Shown: piece after piece, positions 10,072 through 19,392 of the stretch | How positions within the stretch are numbered: the first letter of the stretch is position 1 | Layout: each line of letters opens with the position of its first letter | Source: Pseudomonas asturiensis | Lineage (GTDB): Bacteria; Pseudomonadota; Gammaproteobacteria; Pseudomonadales; Pseudomonadaceae | Length of the DNA stretch: 64,000 nt | Assembly (NCBI RefSeq): GCF_900143095.1 | Contig: NZ_FRDA01000018.1 | Location: forward strand, 1 to 64,000 | Reading direction: 5' to 3' | Notes under the pieces: generated by a model | What the model was told of the DNA's origin: nothing | The model's input: the letters and a program-made list of their open reading frames with translations, nothing else | Databases searched by the model: none | Program-made: the position numbers and the translations under genes

Positions 10072-13000
10072 CTCGCGCCAGATAGTCGCGATCTGCTTTT
10101 GCAGCGCCGACTGCGCTCGACGTGCTCACGGGTCTGCCACTGCGGCTCCGGCAAGGCGCGACGATCCAGCTTGCCGCTCGGGCTCAGAGGCATGCTGTCC
10201 AGACGCACCAGCTGCGCAGGGACCATGTAATCCGGCAGCTCCAGCGCCAGAGCAGATTTGATGCGTTCGGCCTGCTCGACTTCGCTTTCGTGTTGCAGCG
10301 CGGCGGTGTAATAGCCGATCAGTTGCGGGCCAGCGAGCGTTTCGCGTACCAGCACGGCGGCGTGACCAATACCGGGTTGAGCCAGCAGACGCGCTTCGAT
10401 TTCCTGAGGCTCGACCCTGAAGCCGCGCAGCTTCACCTGCTGATCGAGACGCCCCAGGTATTCCAGCGCACCATCGGCGGCCCAGCGCACCCGGTCGCCC
10501 GTGCGATACAGCCGCTCGCCCGCCTCGCTCAAAGGATCGGCCACAAAACGTTCAGCCGTCAGCGCCGGTCGACCCAGATAGCCACGCGCCAGCCCGATGC
10601 CGCCAATGCACAGCTCCCCGGCAACGCCTTGCGGTGCCGGATTGAGTTCACTGTCCAGCACCCGACACAACACGTTACCCAGCGGACGGCCAATCGGTGA
10701 GCGTTCACCGTCAGCCCGCTGACACTGCCAGTGGGTCACGTTGATAGCGGTTTCAGTCGGGCCATAGCGGTTGTGCAATTGCACGTTCGGCAGTTGCTCC
10801 AGCACCCGGTCGCGCAGCTCGCCAGACAGCGCTTCGCCACCGGAGAACAGCCGACGCAAGCTGCTGCACTGCCGGGTGAGCGGCTCGTCGATGAACAGTT
10901 GCAACAGCGGCGGTACGAAATGCAGCGTGGTGACGCCGTAGTCCTTGACCAGCTGCGCAATGCGATGCGGGTCACGGTGTTCGCCGGGACCGGCCAACAG
11001 CAGACGGCATCCGGTGATCAGCGGCCAGAAACACTCCCACACCGACACGTCGAAGCTGATCGGGGCTTTCTGCATCAGCACATCGCTGTCATCCAGCGCG
11101 TAGGTCGCCTGCATCCATTGCAGGCGCTCGGCCAGCGCCGCGTGGGTGTTGCCGACGCCCTTGGGTTGCCCGGTGGAACCGGAGGTATAGATCACGTAGG
11201 CCAGGTTATCGCCGTGCACATGCAGGCCCGGCGCGCTGACCGGCCAGCTTTCCAGATTCAGGGTGTCCATCGCCACGGTGCAAACGCCCTCGGCGCTCGG
11301 CAGATCCCCCAGCAGATGGCTCTGAGTCAACAGCAGATCGACGCCGCTGTCAGCAAGCATGTAGGCCAGGCGCTCGGTCGGGTAATCCGGGTCCAGCGGC
11401 ACGTAGGCGCCACCGGCCTTGATAATCGCCAACAACCCAATCATCAGTTGCGGCGAGCGCTCGGCGGCAATGGCGACCTTGATGTCCGGGCCGACACCCT
11501 TGTCGCGCAGGTAATGCGCCAGACGGTTGGCCTGGGCATGCAGGCCGGCGAAATCGAGGCTGCCGCCCTCCCACATCAGCGCGATACGCTCCGGGGTCTG
11601 GCGGGCCTGTTGGTTGAGCCGCTCAGGCAACCAGCGGGTCGCCGGTGCACAGGGCGCAGCGCTCCATTGAGCCTGTTGCGCCTGCTCGTCCTCGTCGAGC
11701 AATTGCAGATCGCCCAGCGCGATTTGCGGCTGCTGGCTGACCTGAGCCAGCACGCGCATATAGTGCCGGGCCATGCGCAGGATGGTGTCGCGCTCGAACA
11801 GCTCGTCAGCGTAGTCGAATGACAAGGTCAGGCGACCGTTCTTGTCTTCCTCGCTGTGCAGTTGCAGGTCGAACTTGGCCTCGCGGCTGTGCCAAGGTAA
11901 CTCTTCGGCCAACAATCCGGGCAAGCGGCGCAAGGCACTCAGGTCGCGCTGCTGATGATTGAACATGACCTGAAACAGACCGTGCCCGCGGGACTGCGGG
12001 AAAGCTTCGACCAACTGATCGAACGGCAGGTCCTGATGGGCCTGGGCATCCAGCGCCGTCTGACGGGTCTGGGCCAGCAGCGCGGAAAATGGCTGGCGTG
12101 CATCGAGCTGCGCACGCAGCACCAGCGTGTTGATGAAGAAACCGATCATGCCTTGGGTTTCATGACGCGGACGGTTGGCGCCTGGCACGCCGATGCGAAT
12201 GTCGGTGTGCCCGCTGTAGCGATGCAGCAGGGTCTGGAAACTGGCCAGCAAAAGCATGAACGGCGTCGCTTGCCAGGCTTGCGCGGTGTTGCGCACGGCG
12301 GCACTCAATTCGGCACTCAGGCGCAGGCTGTAGCGGTCAGCACTGTACTGCTGGCGCGACGAGCGCGGATGATCCGTGGTCAGCGCGAGCACTGGCTGTT
12401 CGTCGCCCAGTTGCTGCTTCCAGTAATCGAGCTGGCGCGCGGCCTCGCCACGCGCCAGCCAGTCGCGCTGCCACTGGCCATAATCGGCATAACGCAGCGC
12501 CAGCGGTGCCAGTTCAACCGACTGCCCTTGAACCGCCGCCGCGTATAGACGCGAGAACTCGTCGATCAGCACATTCAGCGACCAGCCGTCGGCGATGATG
12601 TGGTGTAACGTCACCAGCAGTTGATGTTCTTCGTCATCCAGTTGCACCAGCATCACGCGCAGCAGCGGGCCGCTTTGCAGGTCGAACGGCAGGCGCGCCT
12701 GCTCTTCGCGAATCGCCCGAGCCCGGGTCTGCCGCTCGTCGCCAGACAGGTCACTGATGTCCACCACCGGTAACTGAAACTCGCCGGCCGGATCTATGCG
12801 TTGCAGCGCCGCCCCGTCCTGCTCATAGAAGCGGGTACGCAGCGACTCATGGCGCTCGACGAGACGCTGAAAGCTGTCGCGCACCGCCGTGCGGTCCAGC
12901 TCGCCACGCACGTGCAGACCACCGGGGATGGTGTAGGCGCTGCTGTGCGGGTCCAGTTGCCAGACAAACCACAAACGGTTCTGCGCCAGTGACTGCGGTA

Positions 13001-15035
13001 AATGTTCGTGGCCCGGCAGACGCGTGATGGCCTTCTCGGTGGGCGTATCGCCTTGCCGGGCAGCGATCTGCAGCACTTCGATCTGCGCGACGAAGGCACC
13101 CAGCGTCGGTGCCTCGAACAGCAGGCGCAGGCTCAGGTCGAGGCCCAGCACCTCACGCAGCTTCGCCACCACCTGAGTCGCGGCAATCGAGTTGCCGCCC
13201 AGCAGGAAGAAGTGGTCATCTGCGCTGATGTGCTCGCGCTGCAACTGCTCGCACCAGACGCTCGACACTTTCGCCAGCAGTTCCGAGCCAGTGGCTTGAA
13301 CCCGCGCCGGTTGATTCGAGCTGCTGTCAGGAAACACGGCGTAGCTGTCGAGGCTGCCATCGACCAGACGCGTACGGCAGGCGGAGCGTTGCAGTTTGCC
13401 GCTGGAGGTCTTGGGCAGCGCGCCCGGATTGAGCAGTACCACGACGCGCGGCGCTTCCTGGAATGCCTCGGCCACGGCCTGGCGAATCACCTTGATCAAC
13501 GCTTCGGGTGACAGGATTTTCTGTACGCTGCGACTTACCTCTGCCGCAATGCCGATGCCTTCGATGCCCGCCTGGGCGACGGCAAACGCAGCAACACGCC
13601 CTTTGCGCACCACATCGACGTCACGTTCGACGACTTTCTCGATGTCCTGCGGATACAGGTTCTGCCCACGCACGATCAGCATGTCTTTCAAGCGGCCGGT
13701 GATGTACAGCTCGCCGTGGCGCTGAAAACCCAGGTCGCCTGTGCGCAGCCAGGTCTGGCCGTCATGTTCGACAAACGTCTTCGCCGTCGCTTGCGGGTTG
13801 CGCCAGTAGCCATGGGCGATGCTCGGACCCTTGGCCCAGACTTCACCGACGAGGTTTTCGTCCAGTACCTGCAAGGTATTCGGGTCTGCGATCAGCACGC
13901 CATGTCCCGGCTGCCCCGTGCCGCAACTCATCACCGGATTGCCCTCGCCCGGCTCCACGATATTGCGGGCCAGCGCTGCCTCGTCCAGGCGCAGGGAAGG
14001 AATACCTTTGCCGCGCTTGCCACCGGCCACATAAAGGGTCGCTTCGGCCAGCCCGTAGGACGCCATGAAGCTGTCAGGCGTGAAGCCGCAGCTGGCGAAC
14101 TTGTCAGCGAACGCATCGAGGCTGTCCTGACGGATCGGCTCGGAACCGGAATACGCAACGCGCCAGCGGCTCAGGTCCAGACGGTCCAGCGCCGAGTCGC
14201 TGACCCGTGTGGTGCACAGTTGGTAAGCGAAGTCCGGCCCGCCGCTGATGGTGCCGCCGTACTCGCTGATTGCTTCCAGCCAGCGCAACGGACGCGTCAA
14301 AAAATACGCCGGGGCCATCAGCACGCACGGCACGCCACTGAAAATCGGTTGCAGCAGGCCGCCGATCAGCCCCATGTCGTGGTACAGCGGCAGCCAGCTG
14401 ACGATGACATCGTCAGGGTTGAGGTCGATACCGAAACCGTGGCGAATCAGCAGCTCGTTGGCCACCAGATTGCCGTGGGTCACCTGCACGCCCTTGGGTG
14501 AGGCGGTCGAACCGGAGGTGTATTGCAGGAACGCGATATCGTCGCCCTGCAACCGGGGCCCTTGCCAGCCTTCGGCCAGGGCGCTGTCCAGGGTGTCGAC
14601 ACACAGCAGGTGCGGCGCATCGACCGCCGCCAGTTCATCCATCTGCAGCAAAGCCGATTGCAGGTCAGAACCGGTCAGCAGCACACGCGGCTCGGCGTCG
14701 GCGATGATCGACAGCAGGCGCTCCTGATGATGACGGCGATTGGATTCAGGTGGGTAAGCGGGCACCGCAATGACGCCGGCATACAGGCAACCGAAGAAAG
14801 CCGCCACGTAGTCCGGCCCGCTGTGGAACAGCAGAACGGCGCGATCGCCCGGTGTTGCCTCGCGCTTGAGGGCCGCAGCGATGGTGCGTGCACGCAGGTC
14901 CAGATCCCGGTAGGTCAACACCAGACCGCGACTGTTTTCGTCGATGAGAAAACGCAGCGCCAGTTGGTCAGGCGTTTTTGCGGCGCGACGTTGCAGCGCC
15001 TGAGCCAGAGTGTCGGGGAGTTCGAACGCGTCCAT
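10065..15035 (-). CDS. pvdL: PvdL N-terminal part: acyl-AMP ligase, carrier, C-A (Glu)
   Basis: The open frame has 1,656 residues; the last 16 or so are out of frame. Residues 1 to about 560 form a fatty acyl-AMP ligase (FAAL) domain with YTSGSTASPKG, thought to load the fatty acid that starts the pyoverdine precursor. A carrier domain follows with the phosphopantetheine serine at about residue 616 (LGGNSIAA). A condensation domain has an intact HHIIADG at about 811-817, and an adenylation domain has YTSGSTGQPKG near 1285. The frame is lost just after the A10 lysine region. The start at 15035 has AGGA about ten bases upstream. The gene lies 94 bases after pvdG on the same strand and is probably co-transcribed with it. 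Confidence 0.9.
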   Translation of the reverse strand: MDAFELPDTLAQALQRRAAKTPDQLALRFLIDENSRGLVLTYRDLDLRARTIAAALKREATPGDRAVLLFHSGPDYVAAFFGCLYAGVIAVPAYPPESNRRHHQERLLSIIADAEPRVLLTGSDLQSALLQMDELAAVDAPHLLCVDTLDSALAEGWQGPRLQGDDIAFLQYTSGSTASPKGVQVTHGNLVANELLIRHGFGIDLNPDDVIVSWLPLYHDMGLIGGLLQPIFSGVPCVLMAPAYFLTRPLRWLEAISEYGGTISGGPDFAYQLCTTRVSDSALDRLDLSRWRVAYSGSEPIRQDSLDAFADKFASCGFTPDSFMASYGLAEATLYVAGGKRGKGIPSLRLDEAALARNIVEPGEGNPVMSCGTGQPGHGVLIADPNTLQVLDENLVGEVWAKGPSIAHGYWRNPQATAKTFVEHDGQTWLRTGDLGFQRHGELYITGRLKDMLIVRGQNLYPQDIEKVVERDVDVVRKGRVAAFAVAQAGIEGIGIAAEVSRSVQKILSPEALIKVIRQAVAEAFQEAPRVVVLLNPGALPKTSSGKLQRSACRTRLVDGSLDSYAVFPDSSSNQPARVQATGSELLAKVSSVWCEQLQREHISADDHFFLLGGNSIAATQVVAKLREVLGLDLSLRLLFEAPTLGAFVAQIEVLQIAARQGDTPTEKAITRLPGHEHLPQSLAQNRLWFVWQLDPHSSAYTIPGGLHVRGELDRTAVRDSFQRLVERHESLRTRFYEQDGAALQRIDPAGEFQLPVVDISDLSGDERQTRARAIREEQARLPFDLQSGPLLRVMLVQLDDEEHQLLVTLHHIIADGWSLNVLIDEFSRLYAAAVQGQSVELAPLALRYADYGQWQRDWLARGEAARQLDYWKQQLGDEQPVLALTTDHPRSSRQQYSADRYSLRLSAELSAAVRNTAQAWQATPFMLLLASFQTLLHRYSGHTDIRIGVPGANRPRHETQGMIGFFINTLVLRAQLDARQPFSALLAQTRQTALDAQAHQDLPFDQLVEAFPQSRGHGLFQVMFNHQQRDLSALRRLPGLLAEELPWHSREAKFDLQLHSEEDKNGRLTLSFDYADELFERDTILRMARHYMRVLAQVSQQPQIALGDLQLLDEDEQAQQAQWSAAPCAPATRWLPERLNQQARQTPERIALMWEGGSLDFAGLHAQANRLAHYLRDKGVGPDIKVAIAAERSPQLMIGLLAIIKAGGAYVPLDPDYPTERLAYMLADSGVDLLLTQSHLLGDLPSAEGVCTVAMDTLNLESWPVSAPGLHVHGDNLAYVIYTSGSTGQPKGVGNTHAALAERLQWMQATYALDDSDVLMQKAPISFDVSVWECFWPLITGCRLLLAGPGEHRDPHRIAQLVKDYGVTTLHFVPPLLQLFIDEPLTRQCSSLRRLFSGGEALSGELRDRVLEQLPNVQLHNRYGPTETAINVTHWQCQRADGERSPIGRPLGNVLCRVLDSELNPAPQGVAGELCIGGIGLARGYLGRPALTAERFVADPLSEAGERLYRTGDRVRWAADGALEYLGRLDQQVKLRGFRVEPQEIEARLLAQPGIGHAAVLVRETLAGPQLIGYYTAALQHESEVEQAERIKSALALELPDYMVPAQLVRLDSMPLSPSGKLDRRALPEPQWQTREHVERSRRCKSRSRLSGARC

Positions 15036-15129
15036 GATGAGGTTCCTGCTGGGTTCGGCTTGCCAGAGCGGGTCTGGGTGTCAAAAGAAAGCGCGTCGCA
15101 GGGTCAGCGACGCGTCGGGCGAGCGGGCG

Positions 15130-15888
15130 TCAACCGGCTGCGCGGGTCCGGAACCGCGCAGCGCTGTTGCGCCATCGGGTCAGGTGCTGTTCGGCATAAC
15201 GCCGCAGATGGCGGAGCAATTGAGCCTGTTCATCGATCAGGTAAAAGTGGTGGCCCTCGAACATGTCCAGCGAAAACCCCGTCGCGGCGTCGTCCTGCCA
15301 GTCGAGCAGTTCCTCGACGCTGACGCTGTCCTGCTTGCCGCCGAACACATGAACAGGAACATGCAGCGGCTCGCGCTCGCCATAAACAAAGCTGCCGCAC
15401 AGCAGAAAGTCGGCGCGCAGGATCGGCAGCATCAACTGCATGAGCTCGTCATTGGCGATCACGCTTTCGCTGGTGCCGTTGAGCGTACGTAGCCGGTCGA
15501 TCAACTGCGCATCCGTCTTGGCAACGGCGTAGTCGCTCACGTCGCGGCGCACCGGCCCTGCCGTGGCCGACGCAAACAGGGCCAGCGGCGCAGGCAGCCC
15601 GCGAGCGCGCAAGGCATGCGCCAGCTCGAAGGCCAGCAAGCCACCCAGGCTGTGCCCGAACAGCGCATACGGCGTGTCCAGTTCAGCCGCGATTTCATCG
15701 GCCAGACGACCGGCCAGCTGTGCGATATCGGTCTCCAACGGCTCGCCCATGCGCATCCCCCGGCCCGGCAGCTCCAGAGGACGCACGCTCAACCATTCAG
15801 GCAGTTTGCGTCGCCACGGGCTGTAGAACATGGCGCTGGCACCGGAATACGGCAGGCAGAACAGCTTCATGGTAACGGTGCTGCTCAT
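15130..15888 (-). CDS. pvdG: Type II thioesterase of pyoverdine synthesis
   Basis: A 252-residue alpha/beta hydrolase of the type II (editing) thioesterase family, which frees stalled or wrong acyl groups from NRPS carrier domains. The nucleophile elbow GHSLGG is at about residue 85 and the catalytic histidine lies in FEGHHFYL near the C-terminus. The early LFCLPYSGAS segment is typical of the family. The start at 15888 gives the normal family length; an alternative ATG lies 18 bases further in, and neither has a strong ribosome site. It is the first gene of the leftward pvdG-pvdL unit, downstream of a PvdS box at 16009-16033, and faces away from pvdS. Confidence 0.93.
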   Translation of the reverse strand: MSSTVTMKLFCLPYSGASAMFYSPWRRKLPEWLSVRPLELPGRGMRMGEPLETDIAQLAGRLADEIAAELDTPYALFGHSLGGLLAFELAHALRARGLPAPLALFASATAGPVRRDVSDYAVAKTDAQLIDRLRTLNGTSESVIANDELMQLMLPILRADFLLCGSFVYGEREPLHVPVHVFGGKQDSVSVEELLDWQDDAATGFSLDMFEGHHFYLIDEQAQLLRHLRRYAEQHLTRWRNSAARFRTRAAG

Positions 15889-16008
15889 ATCAGGACCGTC
15901 CGTCCACTGGATCCGGTGTAAACGCTGCGATGCGCGCGATGAAAACGCATGGTGTTCTCCTGATGTATTGCGTGGCCGCAATCGGGGGCGAGCCTGTCAT
16001 CAAGGAGA

Positions 16009-16033
16009 ACGGATGGCCTCAGGAAATAATTAG
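16009..16033 (-). promoter_or_regulatory. Probable PvdS-dependent promoter of pvdG-pvdL
   Basis: On the minus strand CTAATT, 16 bases and CGT match the PvdS consensus (G/C)TAAAT-N16-CGT at all but one position. The site faces pvdG, about 120 bases from its start, in the gap shared with pvdS. Confidence 0.7.
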
Positions 16034-16113
16034 TCGCATCGGGATGCCTTGCACGACCTGCGAGCGCGTTGATCACCCTCGCCCCGTTTAAGTGCGCTGA
16101 TGCGCTTTCGCAT

Positions 16114-16142
16114 TTGACAATAATTATCATTAAGACTAATTT
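16114..16142 (+). promoter_or_regulatory. pvdS promoter with overlapping Fur box
   Basis: TTGACA (16114-16119) and TAATTT (16137-16142), 17 bases apart, form a sigma-70-like promoter. GACAATAATTATCATTAAG (16116-16134) between them is a good match to the Fur operator GATAATGATAATCATTATC. Fur with iron would block this promoter, which is the known logic of pvdS control. Confidence 0.8.
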
Positions 16143-16211
16143 ATCGCCCCACGTGATGGCGCGACTCACAAAGCCGCCCCCCTTCAATGAATGTGTAGCA
16201 AGGTGAATTCC

Positions 16212-16748
16212 ATGACGGAACAAGCGTTCACAAGCAAGTGCGACTCACCCCTACTCCAGGTTTTTGTCGACAACTATCTGCTGCTGGTCAAGATCGCAGC
16301 ACGCATCGTGGGTTGCCGGTCGCGTGCCGAAGACGTGGTCCAGGACGCATTCTTCAGGCTGCGTTCCGCACCCCAGGCGACCTTGACGTTCAAGGCTCAG
16401 CTCAGCTATCTGTTTCAGATCGTGCGCAATCTGGCCATCGATCACTATCGCAAGCAGGCGCTGGAGCAGAAATACACCGGCCCCGAGGCCGAAGGGTTGA
16501 ATGTGGTGATTCAGGGGGCGTCGCCGGAAACGTCGCACATCAATTTCTCGAGCCTGGAGAAGATCGCCGACGCCCTGTCCGAATTGCCGGCGCGCACGCG
16601 CTATGCCTTCGAGATGTACCGGTTGCACGGTGTGCCGCAAAAGGACATTGCCAAGGAATTGGGCGTTTCACCGACGCTGGTCAATTTCATGATTCGCGAT
16701 GCATTGATCCACTGCCGCAAGGTCAATGGCGTGCGAACCGAGCCCTGA
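16212..16748 (+). CDS. pvdS: ECF sigma factor PvdS (iron starvation sigma)
   Basis: A 178-residue group IV (ECF) sigma factor that directs RNA polymerase to pyoverdine genes when iron is scarce. Region 2 is visible with SRAEDVVQDAFFRL and the YLFQIVRNLAIDHYRK helix; region 4 has a helix-turn-helix around GVPQKDIAKELGVSPTLVNF. The start at 16212 has AGGTGA six bases upstream. It is divergent from pvdG and preceded by a Fur-overlapped promoter. In this family activity is normally held by the anti-sigma FpvR, which is not in this window. A strong terminator follows. Confidence 0.96.
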   Translation: MTEQAFTSKCDSPLLQVFVDNYLLLVKIAARIVGCRSRAEDVVQDAFFRLRSAPQATLTFKAQLSYLFQIVRNLAIDHYRKQALEQKYTGPEAEGLNVVIQGASPETSHINFSSLEKIADALSELPARTRYAFEMYRLHGVPQKDIAKELGVSPTLVNFMIRDALIHCRKVNGVRTEP

Positions 16749-16761
16749 GCGTTTTCAGGAC

Positions 16762-16797
16762 AAAAAAAATCCGGAGCCAGGGCTCCGGATTTTTCGT
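16762..16797. terminator. Bidirectional rho-independent terminator
   Basis: AATCCGGAGCC pairs with GGCTCCGGATT across an AG loop and is flanked by an A run on the left and a T run on the right. It serves both pvdS and the convergent gene ending at 16818. Confidence 0.9.
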
Positions 16798-16817
16798 TTC
16801 AGCGCGACAGGTTTTTA

Positions 16818-17345
16818 TCAGCGGCTGACCTGATACTCAGGCTGCACTTCCGGCATGGCCGAAGAGTGGTGGTTGAGGATCTTCCACTCGTTGCCAACAC
16901 GGTGGTACAGGAAGGTGTACCGCGCCTGGACCTTGCTTTGCTTACCATCGGCAGCCGTCAGGGTGAAGGTGTAGACACCGCTGTCCACGGCTGCATCCGG
17001 ACCCAGGCGGCGGATTTCCCGGTAGTTGATCTCACCGACCGGCTTGAGGGTCAGGAAGTGATCGAAATAGTCCTTGATCTCGGCCGGGGTGGCCCGCACC
17101 TTGTTCGAAACGGTCGGCTGCAGCACCGCATCCTTTGTGTACATGGACAATACCGTCTGCGAGTTACCGGTCTTCAGGGCCTTGTTCCAGCGGTCGAACA
17201 GGCCTGCAATTTCCTTGTCGTTCACGTTGCTTGGCTGCTCGGCCACCATACGGTAGGTGTAGCCGCCCGCAGGCTCGGCAGCGGCCTGAACCATGGGGGC
17301 ACTCACTGCAAGCAACATGGCCAGGGCGGTCAATTTAACTTTCAT
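16818..17345 (-). CDS. Exported SnoaL-like (NTF2-fold, CaMKII-association type) protein
   Basis: A 175-residue protein starting with a clear signal peptide (KLTALAMLLAVSAPMVQA, cleavage near AQA-AA). The mature part, from IAGLFDRWNKALKTGN to YTFLYHRVGNEWKILNHHSS, has the pattern of the NTF2-like SgcJ/EcaC or CaMKII-association-domain family. These proteins form small dimeric barrels, often of unknown ligand. The start at 17345 follows GGAGAG. It stands alone and is convergent with pvdS. Its function is unknown; a periplasmic ligand-binding or enzymatic role is only a guess. Confidence 0.75.
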   Translation of the reverse strand: MKVKLTALAMLLAVSAPMVQAAAEPAGGYTYRMVAEQPSNVNDKEIAGLFDRWNKALKTGNSQTVLSMYTKDAVLQPTVSNKVRATPAEIKDYFDHFLTLKPVGEINYREIRRLGPDAAVDSGVYTFTLTAADGKQSKVQARYTFLYHRVGNEWKILNHHSSAMPEVQPEYQVSR

Positions 17346-17542
17346 CGCAACTCTCCTACGGGGTGATCTGTTCAGGGATTCAGTGGTTGCCAATTTGCCG
17401 TGTATCCCTGAGTGCGCCATCGGCCGAACGGGGCTATTTATCTATGCCAATCGGCAGATAGGCGCTGAATCACCATCCGCGCTTTAATAGCGTCACTTCT
17501 GATGTGCTCGCGCGCGCATCATTTCCCGCTGGAGCTCTACGC

Positions 17543-18727
17543 ATGCAAAGCCCACCTCATGATCCGGCAAGCGCCCTGGCGATCCGTACGCAGTATCGCC
17601 AGTCGCAAAGCCGCGCGGCGCGCCTTCGACTGCTGGTGGACACCGGTCAGGAGCTGACCCAGTTGCCGCCCGAAGCCATGCGCAAGCGCGTACTGCAACG
17701 GGCCTGCGCTTTCGTGGCCATGGACCACGGCCTGTTGCTGGAATGGAACGCCGACAGCGTGGTGCGTATCACCGCCAGCCATGGCAGCAAGGAACGCCTG
17801 AACTCGATGGACAAGGTCGCCGACGCGCTGGCTGTCGGTCCACAGTGGCTGGACCTGTCGGACGCCCTGCTGCCCAGCGTTCTGATGCTGCCGCTGCGCG
17901 GTGCCGACGAAGGTGCGTTCGGAACGCTGCTGCTGGCCAACAGCGTAGGGATCAACGCCCCGGACAACGAGGACATCGAGTCACTGCAATTGCTGGCGAC
18001 GCTGCTGGCCGCGCATCTGGAGAACAATCGGTTGCTCGAGGCGCTGGTCGCGCGCGAGCGGACGATGTCCGAGCTGGTGCATCAGTTGTTCACCGCGCAG
18101 GAAGACGAACGCAAGCGCATGGCCTATGACCTGCACGATGGTCTGGCCCAGACGCTCGCTGGTCTGCACCAGCGCCTGCAGGGTTTTGCAGGTCGTTGCC
18201 CGGAGCTGCCCGAATCGCTGAACGTTGATCTGCAGGCCATTCTGACCCTGGCCCAGCACTGCGTGGGCGAAGGCCGACAATTGATCAGTGGCCTGCGACC
18301 GACCGTACTGGATGATTTTGGCCTGCTTCAGGCGGTCGACAAAGAGGCGGACCGGCTGCGTGAAGGCGGGATTGCCGTGCACTGGAGCGTGCGTTCGATG
18401 GCCCGTCTGCCCAGCCACCTGGAGATCGGTCTGTTCCGTATTGCCCAGGAAGGCATAAATAATGTGCTCAAGCATTCAGGCGCCGGTAGCGTAGAACTGG
18501 CGCTGGAAGTCACTGACAGTACGGTTTCGCTGTTGCTCGAAGACAATGGCCGGGGTTTTGTGGCCGATCAGAGACCCGACGGCACCGGTATTCAGAAACT
18601 GGGGCTGGTCGCGATGCAGGAACGGGCCAGCCTGCTGGGAGGACGCCTGACTTGCGTCAGCCGCCCCGCTTGCGGTACACGACTGCGCGCCACCGTCCCT
18701 TTCACTGCTGACAAGGCAACCTCATGA
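17543..18727 (+). CDS. Soluble histidine kinase (GAF-like, HisKA_3, HATPase)
   Basis: A 394-residue NarL/DegS-class sensor kinase without a membrane segment. Residues about 25-175 look like a GAF sensory domain. A HisKA_3 dimerisation helix carries the phospho-acceptor histidine in AYDLHDGLAQTL, and the C-terminal ATPase has LLLEDNGRGF and the G-box GIQKLGLVAMQERA. The ATG at 17543 has GGAG eight bases upstream and is preferred to the longer frame. The stop overlaps the next start (ATGA), so this is the first of four translationally coupled signalling genes. The signal sensed is unknown. Confidence 0.88.
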   Translation: MQSPPHDPASALAIRTQYRQSQSRAARLRLLVDTGQELTQLPPEAMRKRVLQRACAFVAMDHGLLLEWNADSVVRITASHGSKERLNSMDKVADALAVGPQWLDLSDALLPSVLMLPLRGADEGAFGTLLLANSVGINAPDNEDIESLQLLATLLAAHLENNRLLEALVARERTMSELVHQLFTAQEDERKRMAYDLHDGLAQTLAGLHQRLQGFAGRCPELPESLNVDLQAILTLAQHCVGEGRQLISGLRPTVLDDFGLLQAVDKEADRLREGGIAVHWSVRSMARLPSHLEIGLFRIAQEGINNVLKHSGAGSVELALEVTDSTVSLLLEDNGRGFVADQRPDGTGIQKLGLVAMQERASLLGGRLTCVSRPACGTRLRATVPFTADKATS

Positions 18728-19392
18728 CTGACACCCTGCGACTGGTCCTGGCGGACGATCATGAAGTGACCCGCACCGGGTTCGTTTCGCTGCTGGCGGG
18801 CCACCCGGAGTTCGAGGTGGTCGGCCAGGCGGCCGACGGCCAGAGGGCTGTCGAACTGTGCGAGACGTTGCAACCGGACATCGCGATCCTCGACATCCGC
18901 ATGCCTGTGCTCAACGGGCTGGGCGCGGCGCGACTTCTGCAGCAACGCATGCCGAAGCTGAAGGTGGTGATTTTCACCATGGACGACAGCACCGATCATC
19001 TGGAGGCCGCCATCAGCGCCGGTGCCGTGGGCTATCTGCTCAAAGACGCCAGCCGCGACGAAGTCATCGCCAGCCTGCAACGCGTGGCACGTGGCGAAGA
19101 AGCCCTCAACAGCAGCGTCAGTGCGCGCCTGCTCAGACGCATGACCGAACGCAATACCAGTGGCGCTGCCTTGCCCGAAGCCCTGACGCCCCGTGAGCGG
19201 CAGGTCCTCGGGCTGGTCGCGGGAGGTTTCAGCAACCGGGAGATCGGCGAAAAACTCGGCATCACCACCGGCACTGCCAAGGCTCACGTCGAAAAAGTGA
19301 TCGGCAAGCTGGGCGCGTCCGACCGCACCCAGGCTGCGGTCAGAGGCGTGGCATTGGGCCTGGTCTCTCAGGCACCAGGCGACTGGCGATGA
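18724..19392 (+). CDS. LuxR/NarL-family response regulator
   Basis: A 222-residue regulator: a receiver domain (acid pocket in LADDHEV, phospho-acceptor in ILDIRMP, conserved lysine in LLKDAS) joined to a LuxR helix-turn-helix (LTPRERQVLGLVAGGFSNRE). It is the cognate partner of the upstream HisKA_3 kinase, with which it overlaps by four bases, and should bind DNA when phosphorylated. It overlaps the next gene by ATGA as well. Its target genes cannot be told from the sequence. Confidence 0.92.
   Translation: MTDTLRLVLADDHEVTRTGFVSLLAGHPEFEVVGQAADGQRAVELCETLQPDIAILDIRMPVLNGLGAARLLQQRMPKLKVVIFTMDDSTDHLEAAISAGAVGYLLKDASRDEVIASLQRVARGEEALNSSVSARLLRRMTERNTSGAALPEALTPRERQVLGLVAGGFSNREIGEKLGITTGTAKAHVEKVIGKLGASDRTQAAVRGVALGLVSQAPGDWR

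Larger units (their letters stand above)
2017..15035 (-). pseudogene. pvdL: Pyoverdine chromophore NRPS PvdL, interrupted by a frameshift
   Basis: The two reading frames together give about 4,340 residues, the usual PvdL length, in the order acyl-ligase, carrier, C-A-carrier (Glu), C-A-carrier-E (D-Tyr), C-A-carrier (Dab). PvdL assembles the acylated Glu-D-Tyr-Dab precursor that becomes the pyoverdine chromophore. The frame breaks near 10116, after the A10 motif of the first A domain (GKLDRRALPEPQ). In the coding strand, GTC GAG CGC AGT should probably read GTC GAG GCG CAG T, so one G of a GG pair is missing. No other break is seen and both halves are well conserved, so this is a recent mutation or a sequencing error. 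If real, the Glu module loses its own carrier domain and the product cannot be built. Confidence 0.85.

Noticed and set aside
5959..10230. Very long plus-strand open frame opposite pvdL
   Set aside because: It is antisense to conserved NRPS domains, has low-complexity Arg/Gln/His-rich composition and no family resemblance. Such mirror frames are common in GC-rich Pseudomonas genes.
2017..15035. pvdL as two naturally separate genes
   Set aside because: The break falls inside a module between an A domain and its carrier, the second frame has no ribosome site, and known PvdL is one protein.
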